Counted from the first letter of the stretch, positions 32,602 to 47,184 are shown. The stretch is 64,000 nucleotides of DNA from Deinococcus sp. YIM 134068 (GCF_036543075.1 NZ_JAZHPF010000001.1:186001-250000), one strand, 5' to 3'. Numbers and translations: made by a program. Notes: generated by a model from the sequence alone, not told the origin.

Positions 32602-35229
32602 ATGCCCTCAACGTCGTTCAAGCGCGGCACCGCCCTCACCCTCCTTTCGCTCACCCTGGCTGCCTGCGGAACGCAGCAGACGAGCACGCCGGGCGCGGCG
32701 GCCCCGTCGGATCAGGCCCAACTCGGTGCCCTGTCCACGGCCACCACCGCCGCCCAGAACGAGACCCCCCAGCTCTGGTTCGTGGAACTCGGGGAGCGGC
32801 CCACGAGCAAGGGCGGCAACGGCGCGGCCATCGCCCGCGAGAAACAGGCCTTCCGCGAGCAGGCCCGGGCGGCGGGCGTGAAGTTCCAGGAGCGCCTGAC
32901 CTTCGAGCGGCTGTGGAACGGGCTGTCGGTGCGGGTGAAGCCCTCGGAGCTGGGCAAGCTCAAGGACCTGTCCACGGTGCGCGGCGTGTACCCGGTGCTG
33001 AACGTCACGCTGCCCGAGGAGCAGATCGTCAACGAGCCGGAACTCGCCACCGCCCTCGCCCAGACCGGGGCCGACGTGGCGCAAAACGAACTCGGCCTGA
33101 CCGGCAGGGGCGTCAAGGTCGCGGTGATGGACACCGGCATCGATCTCGAACACCCCGACTTCCGGGGCCGGATCGTGGCGGGCTACGACTTCGTGGGCGA
33201 CGCCTTCACGGGGGCGAACGAGCCGGTGCCCGGCCAGGACACTCCGGACGACTGCGGCGGCCACGGCACCCACGTCGCGGGAATCGTCGGGGCGAAGGCC
33301 GCCTCCGCCGGTGGGGCGACGGGTGTGGCCCCCGACGTGCAGCTCGGGGCCTACCGCGTCTTCGGCTGCGAGGGGTCCACCCAGACCGACATCATGATCC
33401 AGGCGATGGAGCGCGTGCTCGCCGACGGCATGGACGTGCTGAACATGTCCATCGGCGCGGCCTTCCAGTCGTGGCCGCAGTACCCCACCGCCATCGCGGC
33501 GAGCAATCTGGTGGACCAGGGCGTCGTGGTCGCCGCCTCCATCGGCAACTCGGGGACGGGCGGCGCGTTCGCGGCGGGGGCACCCGGCGTGGGCGAGAAG
33601 GTCATCGGCGTGGCGTCCTTCGACAACACGCACGTGCTGCTGAGCGAGTTCACGCTCTCCCCGGATGGCCGCAAGATCGGCTACCAGGCCGCCTCGCCCT
33701 CGCCCACCGCGCCCACCTCGGGCAGCCTCGTCTTCGCCCGCACCGGGACGCCGACGAGCGCCGCCGACGCCTGCACGGCCCTTCCGGCGAACTCGCTGGC
33801 GGGCAAGGTCGTCCTGATCCGGCGCGGCGGCTGCACCTTCTACCAGAAGGCCCTCACCGCCCAGCAGGCGGGGGCGGCGGCGGTGGTGCTGTACAACAAC
33901 GCGGCGGGGCCGCTCGCCGCCAGCGTGACGGGCACGCCCGCCATCACGATTCCCGTGGTGGGCATCTCGGACACGGACGGGGCGCTGATCGACAGCCGCG
34001 TCGCGGCGGGCGAGACCACCTTGACCTGGACGCCGAACCAGGGCAGCTACCGCAACCCCACCGGGAACCTGATCTCCAGCTTCTCCTCCTACGGCCTGGC
34101 CGCCGACCTGAGCCTGAAGCCCGACCTGGGCGCTCCGGGCGGCCTGATCCGCTCGACCTGGCCGCTCACCCTGCCGGGCGGGGGGTACAACACCATCAGC
34201 GGCACCAGCATGTCCTCGCCCCACGTGGCGGGCGCGGTCGCCCTGCTGCTTCAGGCCAAGCGCCAGGCGGGCCAGACCATTCGGGCCGCCGACGTGCGCG
34301 GGCTGCTTCAGAACACGGCGTCGCCCCGGGCGTGGTCGGGCCTGGGCAGCGGCCCCTACCTCGACATGGTGCATCGCCAGGGCGCGGGCATGATCGACAT
34401 CGTGAGGGCGGTGAACACGGCGGCGACCGTCACGCCGAGCAAGCTCTCGCTGGGCGAAAGCGAGGGCGGCGCGAGCAGGACGCAGACCCTGACCGTCACC
34501 AACACCGGCACGCGTCCGGTGACCTACACCCTGTCGCACGCCGGGGCGCTCAGCACGACGGGCAACTACACCGTGAGCTTCGCCCACACGCCCGCCAGCG
34601 TGAGCTTCAGCACGGGCACCGTCACCGTGCAGCCGGGCGGCAGCGCGACCGTCGACGTGACGGTCACCCCGAACGGCGCGGACCTCAGCCAGTACGGCGG
34701 CTACGTGGTATTCACGCCGCAGGGCGCGGGTACGACGCTGCGGGTGCCCTACGCGGGCTTCAAGGGCGACTACCAGGCGCTCAAGGTCCTGACCCTCGAG
34801 CCTCGCCTCGCCCGCGCGAACGCCGACGGCACCTTCGCGCCCACCGGGGGAGCGGCCACCTTCACCCTTCAGGACGGGGACGTGCCGTACTTCCTGCTGC
34901 ACCTCGACCACTTCGCCCGCTTCCTGAAGATGGACGTGTACGACGCCGCGAGCGGCAAGCCCGTGCATCCCCAGTTCTTCAACCTGCTCACCCAGGAGTA
35001 CCTGGGCCGCAACAGCACCGCCACCGGCCTCTACGCCTACGACTGGAACGGCACCGTCAGCCACAGCCGGGGCAGCAACGGCGCGGGCAACGACAAGGAC
35101 AAGCGCAAGGACGTGCCCAACGGCTCCTACGTCGTCAAGCTCACCGTCCTCAAGGCCCTGGGCGACGAGAACAACCCCGCCCACCTGGAAACCTGGACCT
35201 CGCCCGTCATCACCGTCGCGCGGCCCTGA
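32602..35229 (+). CDS. Exported subtilisin-like serine protease (S8) lipoprotein
   Basis: 875 residues. The N-terminus ends LTLAACGT, a lipobox, so the protein is probably lipid-anchored outside the membrane. An inhibitor I9-like prodomain (about 55-140) precedes the S8 domain with Asp near 176 (VAVMDTGIDLEHPDF), His near 221 (GGHGTHVAGIVG) and Ser near 538 (GTSMSSPHVAGAVALLL). A protease-associated (PA) insert lies at about 370-480 (GKVVLIRRGGCTFYQKALTAQQAGAAAVVLYNN). The C-terminal 270 residues contain Ig/Fn-like beta repeats (TQTLTVTNTGTRPVTYTL). It resembles lactocepin-type PA-containing subtilases and probably degrades external protein. Confidence 0.93.
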   Translation: MPSTSFKRGTALTLLSLTLAACGTQQTSTPGAAAPSDQAQLGALSTATTAAQNETPQLWFVELGERPTSKGGNGAAIAREKQAFREQARAAGVKFQERLTFERLWNGLSVRVKPSELGKLKDLSTVRGVYPVLNVTLPEEQIVNEPELATALAQTGADVAQNELGLTGRGVKVAVMDTGIDLEHPDFRGRIVAGYDFVGDAFTGANEPVPGQDTPDDCGGHGTHVAGIVGAKAASAGGATGVAPDVQLGAYRVFGCEGSTQTDIMIQAMERVLADGMDVLNMSIGAAFQSWPQYPTAIAASNLVDQGVVVAASIGNSGTGGAFAAGAPGVGEKVIGVASFDNTHVLLSEFTLSPDGRKIGYQAASPSPTAPTSGSLVFARTGTPTSAADACTALPANSLAGKVVLIRRGGCTFYQKALTAQQAGAAAVVLYNNAAGPLAASVTGTPAITIPVVGISDTDGALIDSRVAAGETTLTWTPNQGSYRNPTGNLISSFSSYGLAADLSLKPDLGAPGGLIRSTWPLTLPGGGYNTISGTSMSSPHVAGAVALLLQAKRQAGQTIRAADVRGLLQNTASPRAWSGLGSGPYLDMVHRQGAGMIDIVRAVNTAATVTPSKLSLGESEGGASRTQTLTVTNTGTRPVTYTLSHAGALSTTGNYTVSFAHTPASVSFSTGTVTVQPGGSATVDVTVTPNGADLSQYGGYVVFTPQGAGTTLRVPYAGFKGDYQALKVLTLEPRLARANADGTFAPTGGAATFTLQDGDVPYFLLHLDHFARFLKMDVYDAASGKPVHPQFFNLLTQEYLGRNSTATGLYAYDWNGTVSHSRGSNGAGNDKDKRKDVPNGSYVVKLTVLKALGDENNPAHLETWTSPVITVARP

Positions 35230-35243
35230 ATCAAGCCCTCTCC

Positions 35244-35285
35244 AGACGCAGTTCCTCCACCGTGGGGAGCTGCGTCTTCCTTTTG
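35244..35285 (+). terminator. Terminator of the subtilisin gene
   Basis: AGACGCAG and CTGCGTCT form an 8-bp stem with an 18-nt loop containing CTCC/GGAG, followed by TCCTTTTGG. Confidence 0.75.
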
Positions 35286-35306
35286 GCGACAGGGAGACAA
35301 GTGACG

Positions 35307-36482
35307 CTCAGTACCTGACAGGTTGAGACCAATGGCGTCTAGGACGCAAAACGGCACGACAAAGGGCGGCAAAAGGGGGTGTGATTGCTCCCAGTGCCGC
35401 CCGCTCGCATGTTGACACGTTCGCCGCCTACCTCAAAGAACGGCTCGCCCACCACCGCAGCGACACTCTGCGCCGAGTGGCCGAGGTGCTGTTCGGCATC
35501 ATCCAGGCCGAGTCCACGCTGCACCGCAAGATCGCCCTGCACATCGACCGAGCAGCGTCACAGGCGTCCATCACCCGCATGGTCGCCCGCACCTTCCACG
35601 AGACGCACCTCAGCCCGCAGGACGTCTACGACGTCCTGCTCCCGCTGCTCCCCACGGGCAAGCTTACCTTCGTCCTGGATCGCACCAACTGGAAGCTCGG
35701 AGAACACGACCTCAATCTGCTGGTGCTCGGCGTGACCTTGGGTGACGTCGTATTGCCCTTGAACTGGAAGGTGCTGCCGCATGGCGGCAGCAGTGAGATG
35801 CGGACCCGGATGTTTCTCGTCGGCCAACTCCTGAAGCGTCTCCCCGCGCGACGCTGGGCCGTGCTGATTGCGGATCGAGAGTTCGTCGGGCAGGAGTGGT
35901 TCACCTTTCTGCGTGATCGCGGCATCAAACGGTGCATTCGGATTCGAGAAAACACCGTGCTGGACGACAGCCCGGCACGTGACCACTTTCAGAACCTCCA
36001 GCCCGGAGAGGTCCGGGGCCTGTTCGAGCGGGCCTGGGTCTATGGCAGTCGGATGCAGGTGGGAGTGACGCTCTCCACGCGTGGAGAGCGCGTCCTGGTC
36101 GCCTCAGATTTGTCCCTTTGGGACACGCTGTTCACCTACCGTCGCCGTTGGGACATTGAATGCACCTTTTCAGCCATGAAAACGCGCGGTCTCAACTTGG
36201 AGCAGACCCACATGACCCGGCCTGATCGCCTCTCGCGCCTCTTCGGGCTGCTCAGCCTCGCGCTGGCCTGGATGGTCAGGATCGGCACGTGGCGCGCGGA
36301 ACAGCAAGCCATTCCCCGTAAGAAGCACGGTCGCCCGGCCTGGAGCCGGGCGAGCTACGGTCGTGAACTGCTATGTACAGCCTTGCGCTGGGGGAAAACC
36401 ACGTTCTACACGTACTTTGACCTGCTTAAGTCCCCTTTTTCCGCTCCTGGACAGCAAGAAGCTCAACCTGTCAGGTACTGAG
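35307..36482 (+). mobile_element. Complete IS4-family insertion sequence
   Basis: The 1176-bp element is bounded by perfect 21-bp terminal inverted repeats (35307-35327 and 36462-36482; the left end begins CTCAGTACCTGACAGG). It is flanked by a perfect 9-bp target duplication CAAGTGACG (35298-35306 and 36483-36491). It holds one intact transposase gene. Perfect ends and duplication indicate a recent, probably still active insertion. It landed between the subtilisin terminator and a small hypothetical gene and does not break a recognisable reading frame. Confidence 0.97.
35381..36481 (+). CDS. IS4-family DDE transposase
   Basis: 366 residues from a GTG start. The catalytic residues are the Asp of [11 protein letters not shown] near 98, the Asp of [12 protein letters not shown] near 165, and the Glu in [15 protein letters not shown] near 265. 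The last fits the IS4 signature Y-x2-R-x3-E-x6-K exactly. No frameshift or stop is seen, so it should be functional. The C-terminal codons run into the right inverted repeat, a common IS economy. Confidence 0.96.
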   Translation: MIAPSAARSHVDTFAAYLKERLAHHRSDTLRRVAEVLFGIIQAESTLHRKIALHIDRAASQASITRMVARTFHETHLSPQDVYDVLLPLLPTGKLTFVLDRTNWKLGEHDLNLLVLGVTLGDVVLPLNWKVLPHGGSSEMRTRMFLVGQLLKRLPARRWAVLIADREFVGQEWFTFLRDRGIKRCIRIRENTVLDDSPARDHFQNLQPGEVRGLFERAWVYGSRMQVGVTLSTRGERVLVASDLSLWDTLFTYRRRWDIECTFSAMKTRGLNLEQTHMTRPDRLSRLFGLLSLALAWMVRIGTWRAEQQAIPRKKHGRPAWSRASYGRELLCTALRWGKTTFYTYFDLLKSPFSAPGQQEAQPVRY

Positions 36483-36506
36483 CAAGTGACGTTCTAAGCT
36501 GCGGAC

Positions 36507-37010
36507 GTGCCCGCCGCCGATCTGCCGACCGAAGCTCTGACGCTCGCCTGGGCCGTTCAGGTTGGGGCTGCGACCTGGGAGGAGGTGGTGGCGTGGGCGG
36601 ATGCATGGATTTTGAGGTTGAGCGCGCCAACCGAAGACTTGCTGGAACTGAGCTTGAGCGCGAGGAAACCGAACGAGGCGTTCACGTTGCTACGGAGGCT
36701 CGCACAAAGGGGAGACCCGGACGCGGCTCTGTCCATGCTCGCCTGGAAACTGCGGGACGGTATTGATTGGCAGCGGATCAACGCTGTGGTCCTGGCGAGC
36801 CACTTGGCAGATATGGCTGCCCTCAGCCTGGACGAGGAACCCGACGACGTTCGCCTGCCACCACTGCCTCCCGGCTTCCGTGAGGCTGCCTGGGAACTCT
36901 ACTCCATCGCCGACCAACGCAGCTTCTGGCTTGAGGAGGGTGTGGATAGGCGAGAGTACGACCGCAATTTGTCTGGGGAAGTTGCCGCCATGTTGCAACG
37001 CTTCCTCTGA
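36507..37010 (+). CDS. Hypothetical protein
   Basis: The 167-residue protein is predicted from a GTG at 36507 (MPAADLPTEALTLAWAVQVGAATWEEVVAWADAWILRLSAPTEDLLELSLSARKPNEAFTLLRRLAQ...). It is mostly helical and acidic, and resembles small uncharacterised immunity or repeat-like proteins. No family is recognised. It begins 16 bases after the IS target duplication, so the insertion has replaced whatever lay upstream and may have changed its expression. Confidence 0.65.
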   Translation: MPAADLPTEALTLAWAVQVGAATWEEVVAWADAWILRLSAPTEDLLELSLSARKPNEAFTLLRRLAQRGDPDAALSMLAWKLRDGIDWQRINAVVLASHLADMAALSLDEEPDDVRLPPLPPGFREAAWELYSIADQRSFWLEEGVDRREYDRNLSGEVAAMLQRFL

Positions 37011-37089
37011 CTCGTCCTCACCCCATCGCCGCCTCTATTCCCTGCGGCAACTCCACCACTCCCTCACTCCTTTCCCCTCCCCCTCACCC

Positions 37090-37799
<710 letters not shown>

Positions 37800-37800
<1 letters not shown>

Positions 37801-38575
37801 TACTCGCCCCCCAGATAGGCCTCGATCACACGCGGGTCGCGCTGGACCGCCGCCGGGTCGCCGATGGCGATGAGTTGCCCGAAGTTCAGCACGGCCACCC
37901 GGTCGCACAGGTTCATCACGAGCGGGACGTGGTGTTCGATCACGAGGACGGTGAGGTCGAAGCGGTCGCGCACCTGCCGGATGAAGGCGGTGAGCTGCCC
38001 CTTCTCGCTCGTGTTCATGCCCGCCGCCGGTTCGTCCAGCAGCAGGACGCGCGGCTCGGTCGCCAAAGCGCGGGCGATCTCCAGCCGCCGCTGGTCGCCG
38101 TAGCTGAAGTTGCCCGCGCTCTCCCCCGCCCGGTCGGCGAGGCCCACGAGGTCGAGCAGCGCCCACGCCCGCTCCTCCACCCGCGCCTCCTCCGCCCGCG
38201 CCGTGCCGAAGACGCCCGCCCAGATTCCCGCGTGCGTGCGGACGTGGCAGGCGATCTTCACATTCTCCAGCGCCGTCAGCGCCCGGAAGAGCCGGATGTT
38301 CTGGAAGGTGCGGCTCATCCCCAGCGCGGCGACCCGGTGCGGGGCGAGACCCGTCACGCGCTGGCCCCGGTAGGTCAGCGTTCCGGCACTCGGCGGCGTC
38401 AGGCCCGTCATCAGATTGAAGAGGGTCGTCTTGCCCGCCCCGTTCGGCCCGATCAGCCCGAAGATTTCGCCCTCCGCCACGTCGAAGCTCACGTCGTTCA
38501 CGGCGACGAGGCCGCCGAAGCGCCGGGTCAGGCCGCGCGCCTCCAGCACGGTCGTCCGTTCGGTGAGGGTGGCGG

Positions 38576-38579
<4 letters not shown>
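37800..38579 (-). CDS. livG: Branched-chain amino-acid ABC transporter ATPase LivG
   Basis: 259 residues: [68 protein letters not shown], the signature [20 protein letters not shown] and Walker [16 protein letters not shown], then the LivG-typical [28 protein letters not shown]. Its start overlaps the end of livM by four bases and its stop overlaps livF. Confidence 0.95.
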
Positions 38580-39511
<932 letters not shown>

Positions 39512-39512
39512 G

Positions 39513-40487
39513 TCAGACCTTCTGAATCTGCGTGCGGCCCAGCAGACCCTGCGGACGCACGAGGAGAATGACGAACAACAGGGCGAAGGCCACCGCGTCC
39601 TTGTAGGCGCTGTAGTCGGCGGGCACGAACGCCTCCGCCAGCCCGATCACCAACCCGCCCACCACGGCACCGGGAATGCTGCCCAGGCCGCCCAGCACGA
39701 TGACCGCCAGCCCCTTCAACCCATACGTGACGCCGAAGTACGGCCCCGCCACCCCGAACGCCGTGCCGACGAGCGTGCCCGCCAGCCCGCCGAGGAAGCC
39801 CGACAGGAAGAACGTGATCAGGATGAAGCGGTCCACGCTGATGCCGAGCAGGCTCGCCGTGCCGGGACTCTCTGCCACCGCCCGCAGCGCCTTGCCCACC
39901 TTCGTGCGCCCGATGACGTACCCCAGCACCGCCAGCATCGCCAGGCTCACCGCGAAGATGATGATTTGTACGGTGCGGATGATGACGACCCGCTCGCCGA
40001 TCTGGAAGCTGAGAGCGGGCCGCACCTCCCCGTAGGCGTCGGACGGAAAGTTGTAGATTTCCGCCCCCACGAGGAGCTGGATGAGGTTCACGATCACGAG
40101 CGCCACGCCGAGGCTGCTCACGAGGGCGAGGAGGGGGTCCGCGCCGCGCGAGCGCATGGGCCGGAACGCCAGCCGCTCCACGAGGACGGCGACCAGCCCC
40201 GCCACCGCCGCCCCGATCAGCGTCGCCAGCGCGAACGCCCACGGATTGCCTGACAAGGGAGAGCCGTCCGGGAAGAGGTTCACGCCCTTCAGCAGCCCAT
40301 TGTTCTCGAACTGCCCGACGACCAGCGTGTAGGTGAAGTACGCGCCCAGCGTGAAGACCGCCCCGTGCGCGAAGTTGATGATCCCGAGGATCGAGAAGAC
40401 GAGCGTGTACCCCAGCGCGAAGATGGCGTACACGCTGCCGATGGCGAGACCGTTCAGGAGGTTCTGGATGAGTTGGCTCAGTTCCAC
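39513..40487 (-). CDS. livH: Branched-chain amino-acid ABC transporter permease LivH
   Basis: The 324-residue membrane protein begins LIQNLLNGLAIGSVYAIFALGYTLVFSILGIINFAHGAVFTLGAYFTY, the classic LivH N-terminus. RTKVGKALRAVAESPGTASLLGISVDRFILITFFLSGFLGGLAG is its coupling loop, and it ends with GQGLLGRTQ-like sequence. It sits one base upstream of livM and 87 bp downstream of the binding-protein gene. Confidence 0.95.
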   Translation of the reverse strand: MELSQLIQNLLNGLAIGSVYAIFALGYTLVFSILGIINFAHGAVFTLGAYFTYTLVVGQFENNGLLKGVNLFPDGSPLSGNPWAFALATLIGAAVAGLVAVLVERLAFRPMRSRGADPLLALVSSLGVALVIVNLIQLLVGAEIYNFPSDAYGEVRPALSFQIGERVVIIRTVQIIIFAVSLAMLAVLGYVIGRTKVGKALRAVAESPGTASLLGISVDRFILITFFLSGFLGGLAGTLVGTAFGVAGPYFGVTYGLKGLAVIVLGGLGSIPGAVVGGLVIGLAEAFVPADYSAYKDAVAFALLFVILLVRPQGLLGRTQIQKV

Positions 40488-40510
40488 GGAGGCCCTTTCG
40501 TTGGGAAGCT

Positions 40511-40574
40511 CTCAGCGATCAGCCGTCAGCCATCAGCTTTCTTTTGCTGACCGCTGACGGCTAACGGCTGACGG

Positions 40575-40576
<2 letters not shown>
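40511..40576. repeat. Heptamer repeats arranged as a large hairpin
   Basis: The left half (cagcgatcagccgtcagcc) is the reverse complement of the GCTGAnn repeats, and the right half (gctgaccgctgacggctaac) is in forward orientation, with a CTTTCTTTT centre. The whole stretch can fold on itself. It fills the spacer between the binding-protein gene and livH, so it lies inside the liv transcript and might set relative expression of the binding protein, as intergenic hairpins do in other ABC operons. Confidence 0.75.
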
Positions 40577-41732
<1,156 letters not shown>

Positions 41733-41916
41733 GGGTCTTCCTCCTGGTCAGTGGTGCGCCCGTGAAGCTGGATTTAGGGTGCGCTCACTATCCGGTGGGG
41801 GCGGGGGGAAGTCAAGCGAGGAGGATACAGGCTCCGCGTCGTGTCTGAGCAGGGGAACGAGAATGCAGCGAGGTTGTTTGATGGCACCCCGCCGCAACAG
41901 GGGAGGACAAGGAGAA

Positions 41917-41942
41917 GGAGGCAGACCGTTACGCCTGCCTCC
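41917..41942 (-). terminator. Terminator of the acyl-CoA dehydrogenase gene
   Basis: GGAGGCAG and CTGCCTCC form an 8-bp stem with a 10-nt loop. On the minus strand it is followed by TTCTCCTT, just past the stop codon at 41957. Confidence 0.65.
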
Positions 41943-41956
41943 TTCCTCTCCCAATC

Positions 41957-43096
<1,140 letters not shown>

Positions 43097-43227
43097 GGGC
43101 ACCCTCCTGGGGACGGCTCGGGGGAGGTGTGGGCGACCTCACCCCGGCAGACTGGGAAACTCTGGACTGGGTTCAATTTATCACGCCCTTCCTCAACCTC
43201 ATCGGGTCCCCCCTCCGGCGCAGGACC

Positions 43228-43233
43228 TATCAT
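43228..43233 (+). promoter_or_regulatory. Leaderless-type -10 box (TATCAT)
   Basis: TATCAT ends 6 nt before the ATG of the MFS transporter at 43240, which selects that start over the longer open frame beginning at 43129. Confidence 0.6.
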
Positions 43234-43239
43234 CGGCGG

Positions 43240-44505
43240 ATGAACGATGCCCGCCCGCCCGGCACACAACGGCTCTTCTACGGCTGGGTCGTGGTGGGCA
43301 TCACCGTTCTCGCCCTGCTGATCGCGGCGGGGGCACGCTCCGCGCCGGGCGTCTTCCTGGTGCCGATGGAGGAGTCGCTGGGCCTGAGCCGCAGCACCTT
43401 GTCGTTCTCGGTGAGCCTCGGCCTGCTCGTCTTCGGCCTCGCCGCGCCGCTGTCGGGCCGACTGATGGACCGCTTCGGGCCGCGCCGGATCGCCACGGTC
43501 GGGCTGCTCCTCGTGGCGCTGAGCTTCGCGTTGACGACGCTCTCACGCTCGGCGCTGGGGCTGCATCTGACGTGGGGCCTGCTGAGCGGGCTGGGTACGG
43601 GCCTCGTCGGGAGCGTGCTGGGGGCGACGGTGGCGACGCGCTGGTTCGTGCGGCAGCGCGGCTTGGTGACGGGCATGTTCGGGGCGGCGACGAGCGCGGG
43701 GCAACTGCTGTTCATCCCGCTGCTGACGAGCTGGGCACAGGCGAGCGGCTGGACGGGCGGCACATTGGGCATCGCGGCGGTGGCCCTACTTCTCGCCCCA
43801 CTGGTGTGGTGGCTCCTGCGCGACAGCCCCGCTCAGGTCGGTCTCGCACCAGACGGCGACCCGGTGGCGGCGGGCACCTCCGCGCTGGCCGCCGTCCCGC
43901 GCTCGGACCCCGGCGTGATGAGGCGGGCCACGCGAAGCCGCGACTTCTGGCTGCTCGCCGTCACCTTCTTCGTTTGCGGCGCGACGAGCAACGGCATCAT
44001 CGGCACGCACTTCATCGCGTACTGCGGCGACATGGGCCTCACCGCAGGATTTGCCGCCGGGATGCTGGCGCTGATGGGCGCGTTCAACTTCGTGGGCACG
44101 CTCGCCAGCGGGTACTTCACCGACCGGGTGGACCCGCGCTTTCTGCTGGGGCTGTACTACGCCTTCCGGGGCGTGAGCCTCGCGCTGCTGCCCTTCGTGC
44201 CGCCGGGCTACGGCCTGACGCTATTCGCGGTGCTGTTCGGGCTGGACTACATCGCCACCGTGCCGCCCACCATCGCCCTGACCGCCGACACCTTCGGGCG
44301 GGAGAACGTGGGCACCGTCTACGGCTGGATTTTCTGCTCGCATCAGGTCGGCGCGGCGCTCGCGTCATGGCTGGGGGGCGTCAGCCGTGAGGCGCTGGGC
44401 AGCTACGACGCGGCGATGATCGCGGCGGCGATCTTGGCGGGAGCCGGAGCCGTGCTGGCGCTGGGGGTGACGGCACCGGGACGGCGGATTCAGACGAGCG
44501 GGTAG
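43240..44505 (+). CDS. MFS transporter (oxalate/monocarboxylate-like)
   Basis: 421 residues with twelve hydrophobic segments and a central hydrophilic loop near residue 205. FYGWVVVGITVLALLIAAGARSAPGVFLVPMEESLGLSRSTLSFSVSLGLLVFGLAAPLSGRLMDRFGPRRI carries the MFS motif A (GRLMDRFGPRR). The FYGWxVV start is characteristic of MFS carriers of the monocarboxylate/oxalate type. The substrate is not identifiable. Confidence 0.88.
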   Translation: MNDARPPGTQRLFYGWVVVGITVLALLIAAGARSAPGVFLVPMEESLGLSRSTLSFSVSLGLLVFGLAAPLSGRLMDRFGPRRIATVGLLLVALSFALTTLSRSALGLHLTWGLLSGLGTGLVGSVLGATVATRWFVRQRGLVTGMFGAATSAGQLLFIPLLTSWAQASGWTGGTLGIAAVALLLAPLVWWLLRDSPAQVGLAPDGDPVAAGTSALAAVPRSDPGVMRRATRSRDFWLLAVTFFVCGATSNGIIGTHFIAYCGDMGLTAGFAAGMLALMGAFNFVGTLASGYFTDRVDPRFLLGLYYAFRGVSLALLPFVPPGYGLTLFAVLFGLDYIATVPPTIALTADTFGRENVGTVYGWIFCSHQVGAALASWLGGVSREALGSYDAAMIAAAILAGAGAVLALGVTAPGRRIQTSG

Positions 44506-44530
44506 GGATGGAAGGGAATTGGGCGATGGA

Positions 44531-44587
44531 GGTGATCACACGCCCCCTCACCCCGGCCCTCTCCCACGAGGGGAGAGGGAGAAAAAC
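44531..44587 (-). repeat. Solo copy of dispersed repeat core
   Basis: This reads on the minus strand as the CTCCCTCTCCCCTCGTGGGAG...GGTGAGGGGGCGTGTGATCA core. It is inverted relative to the full element that begins 24 bp further on, so the two copies form a larger inverted repeat. Confidence 0.75.
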
Positions 44588-44610
44588 TGCTCAAGCCCTC
44601 GCTTTTTAAC

Positions 44611-44794
44611 TCCTCCCCCTTGAACGCCTGATGTGAATTAGAAAATAAGCGTGTCAGATGTACTTTTTGCTCCCTCTCCCCTTGCGGGAGAGGGCTGGGG
44701 TGAGGGGTGACGAGCACCGCTCGTCCTCCTGCTAGACGGTAGAAGTACCTCCACCGCCCGATCTGCAATTCACATCAAGCGTCTTGAGGGGGGA
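44611..44794 (+). repeat. MITE-like element, copy 1 (184 bp)
   Basis: The ends are imperfect inverted repeats: left CTCCCCCTTGAACGCCTGAT(GTGAATT) and right, read inward, CTCAAGACGCTTGATGTGAA. Inside are AAATAAGCGT, the stem-loop CTCCCTCTCCCCTTGCGGGA/GAGAGGG and GGTGAGGGGTGACGAGCACCGCTCGTCCTCCTG. It has no open reading frame. The same layout recurs at 48938 at almost the same length, so this is a discrete element rather than chance sequence. It lies between the MFS and FemX genes. Confidence 0.82.
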
Positions 44795-44887
44795 GGCCGG
44801 GAGGGGGTGAACCGGGCCTGACATCCAGACCCCCTGAGTTGGCCCTCGTTCTTCGCTGGCGGCTGGTCGCTGGCCGCCGACCGCCTC

Positions 44888-45974
<1,087 letters not shown>

Positions 45975-46041
45975 CCAATTGGGGAGGCGGACGCGTGGCC
46001 CGGATTCACGCACCGCTCAGGGACAGGTCGGCACCGGGCGC

Positions 46042-46047
46042 TAGAGT
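46042..46047 (+). promoter_or_regulatory. Leaderless-type -10 box (TAGAGT)
   Basis: TAGAGT is separated from the GTG start of the parvulin gene only by six Gs. Confidence 0.45.
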
Positions 46048-46053
46048 GGGGGG

Positions 46054-47124
46054 GTGAAACAGAGCATCCTGACGCTCGCCCTGCTGCTCGGCGGCTCGGC
46101 CCTGGCCCAGACCACCACGCCGACGCCCGCCACCCCGGCGACGCCGACGCAGAGCGCCCCGGCGACGGCTCCGGCGCAGACCACGCCCGCCCCGGCGGCG
46201 ACCCCGGCAGCTCCGGCCACCACCACGGCAGCCCCCGCCGCCGACCCTCAGACGGTCGTGGCCGTGGTGGGCACCGAGCGCTTCACGCTGGCGGACTACG
46301 AGCGGGCCTTCCGGGTGGCGGTGGCGCGGGTGCTGAACTCCCAGGGGGTGCCGTTCACGACCGACATCCTGCCGGAGTTCGCGCAGGCGCGCGGGGAGTT
46401 CCTGCGGCAGTACGCCCGCGACCGCGCCGTGTACCAGCTCGCCCGCCGGGGCACGAGGGTCACGCCCGCCCAGATCGACGAGCAGTTCGCCAAGGCCCGC
46501 GAGGGCTTCGAGAACGACGCCGAGTTCGCCGAGGCCCTGACCGCCACGGGCTACACGAACGAGGCCGAGTTGCGCGCCGATCTGGAGCGCCAGACCGTCG
46601 TCTCGGCCTACCTCGACCAGATCAAGACCCGCCTGCGCTTCGGGGACGCCATCGTGGGCAGCTTCTACAACTTGAACCGGGCGACCTTCACCCGCCGCGC
46701 CGAGTCGTGCGTGAAGCACATCCTCGTCAAGACGCAGGCGGAGGGGCAGACCGTCCTCCGGGACGTGCAGGGCGGCGGGGACTTCGCGGCCATCGCGCGG
46801 GAGAAGAGCCAGGACCCCGGCAGCGCGGCGGAGGGCGGCGACCTCGGCTGCGTCGCGCCCGGCGACACGGTGGCCGCGTTCGACCGGGCGGCCTTCAGCG
46901 GTCCCGTGAACCAGCCCCAGCTCGTGCAGACCGAGTACGGCTCTCACGTCCTCGTCGTCACGCGGCGCACTCAGGCGGGCCTCGCGCCCCTCACCGAGGT
47001 CGCGCCCGTCATCCGCGAGCAGCTCGCCCGCGACGCCGCGCAGAAGTATCTGGACGCCCAGATCGCGCGGCTGAATATCCAGACCACTCCGGCGGCGGTG
47101 GCGGCACCCGCAACGAACAGGTAA
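46054..47124 (+). CDS. Exported parvulin-type peptidyl-prolyl isomerase
   Basis: 356 residues from a GTG. MKQSILTLALLLGGSALAQ is a signal peptide, followed by about 45 residues of Thr/Ala/Pro low complexity. A SurA-like helical N domain (about 70-200) contains VVAVVGTERFTLADYERAFRVAVARVL. The rotamase domain starts near 220 with AESCVKHILVKTQAEGQTVLRDVQGGGDFAAIAREKSQDPGSAAEGGDLGCVAPGDTVAAFDRAAF. It should help fold exported proteins in the periplasm-like space. Confidence 0.9.
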   Translation: MKQSILTLALLLGGSALAQTTTPTPATPATPTQSAPATAPAQTTPAPAATPAAPATTTAAPAADPQTVVAVVGTERFTLADYERAFRVAVARVLNSQGVPFTTDILPEFAQARGEFLRQYARDRAVYQLARRGTRVTPAQIDEQFAKAREGFENDAEFAEALTATGYTNEAELRADLERQTVVSAYLDQIKTRLRFGDAIVGSFYNLNRATFTRRAESCVKHILVKTQAEGQTVLRDVQGGGDFAAIAREKSQDPGSAAEGGDLGCVAPGDTVAAFDRAAFSGPVNQPQLVQTEYGSHVLVVTRRTQAGLAPLTEVAPVIREQLARDAAQKYLDAQIARLNIQTTPAAVAAPATNR

Positions 47125-47184
47125 TCAGCCATCAGCGAAGGGGGAAAGGTCGGGTGTGACCTTCCCCTCCTCGTTTGTGTGAGG

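Noticed and set aside
32608..35184. An 858-codon open frame antisense to the subtilisin gene, and a parallel plus-strand frame at 32529-35318
   Set aside because: Both are composition artefacts of third-position GC bias. The frame from 32602 has the signal peptide and complete catalytic triad.
36507..37010. The hypothetical gene downstream of the IS as a gene disrupted by the insertion
   Set aside because: The 9-bp duplication lies outside its reading frame, and joining the sequences flanking the element does not extend a convincing protein upstream.
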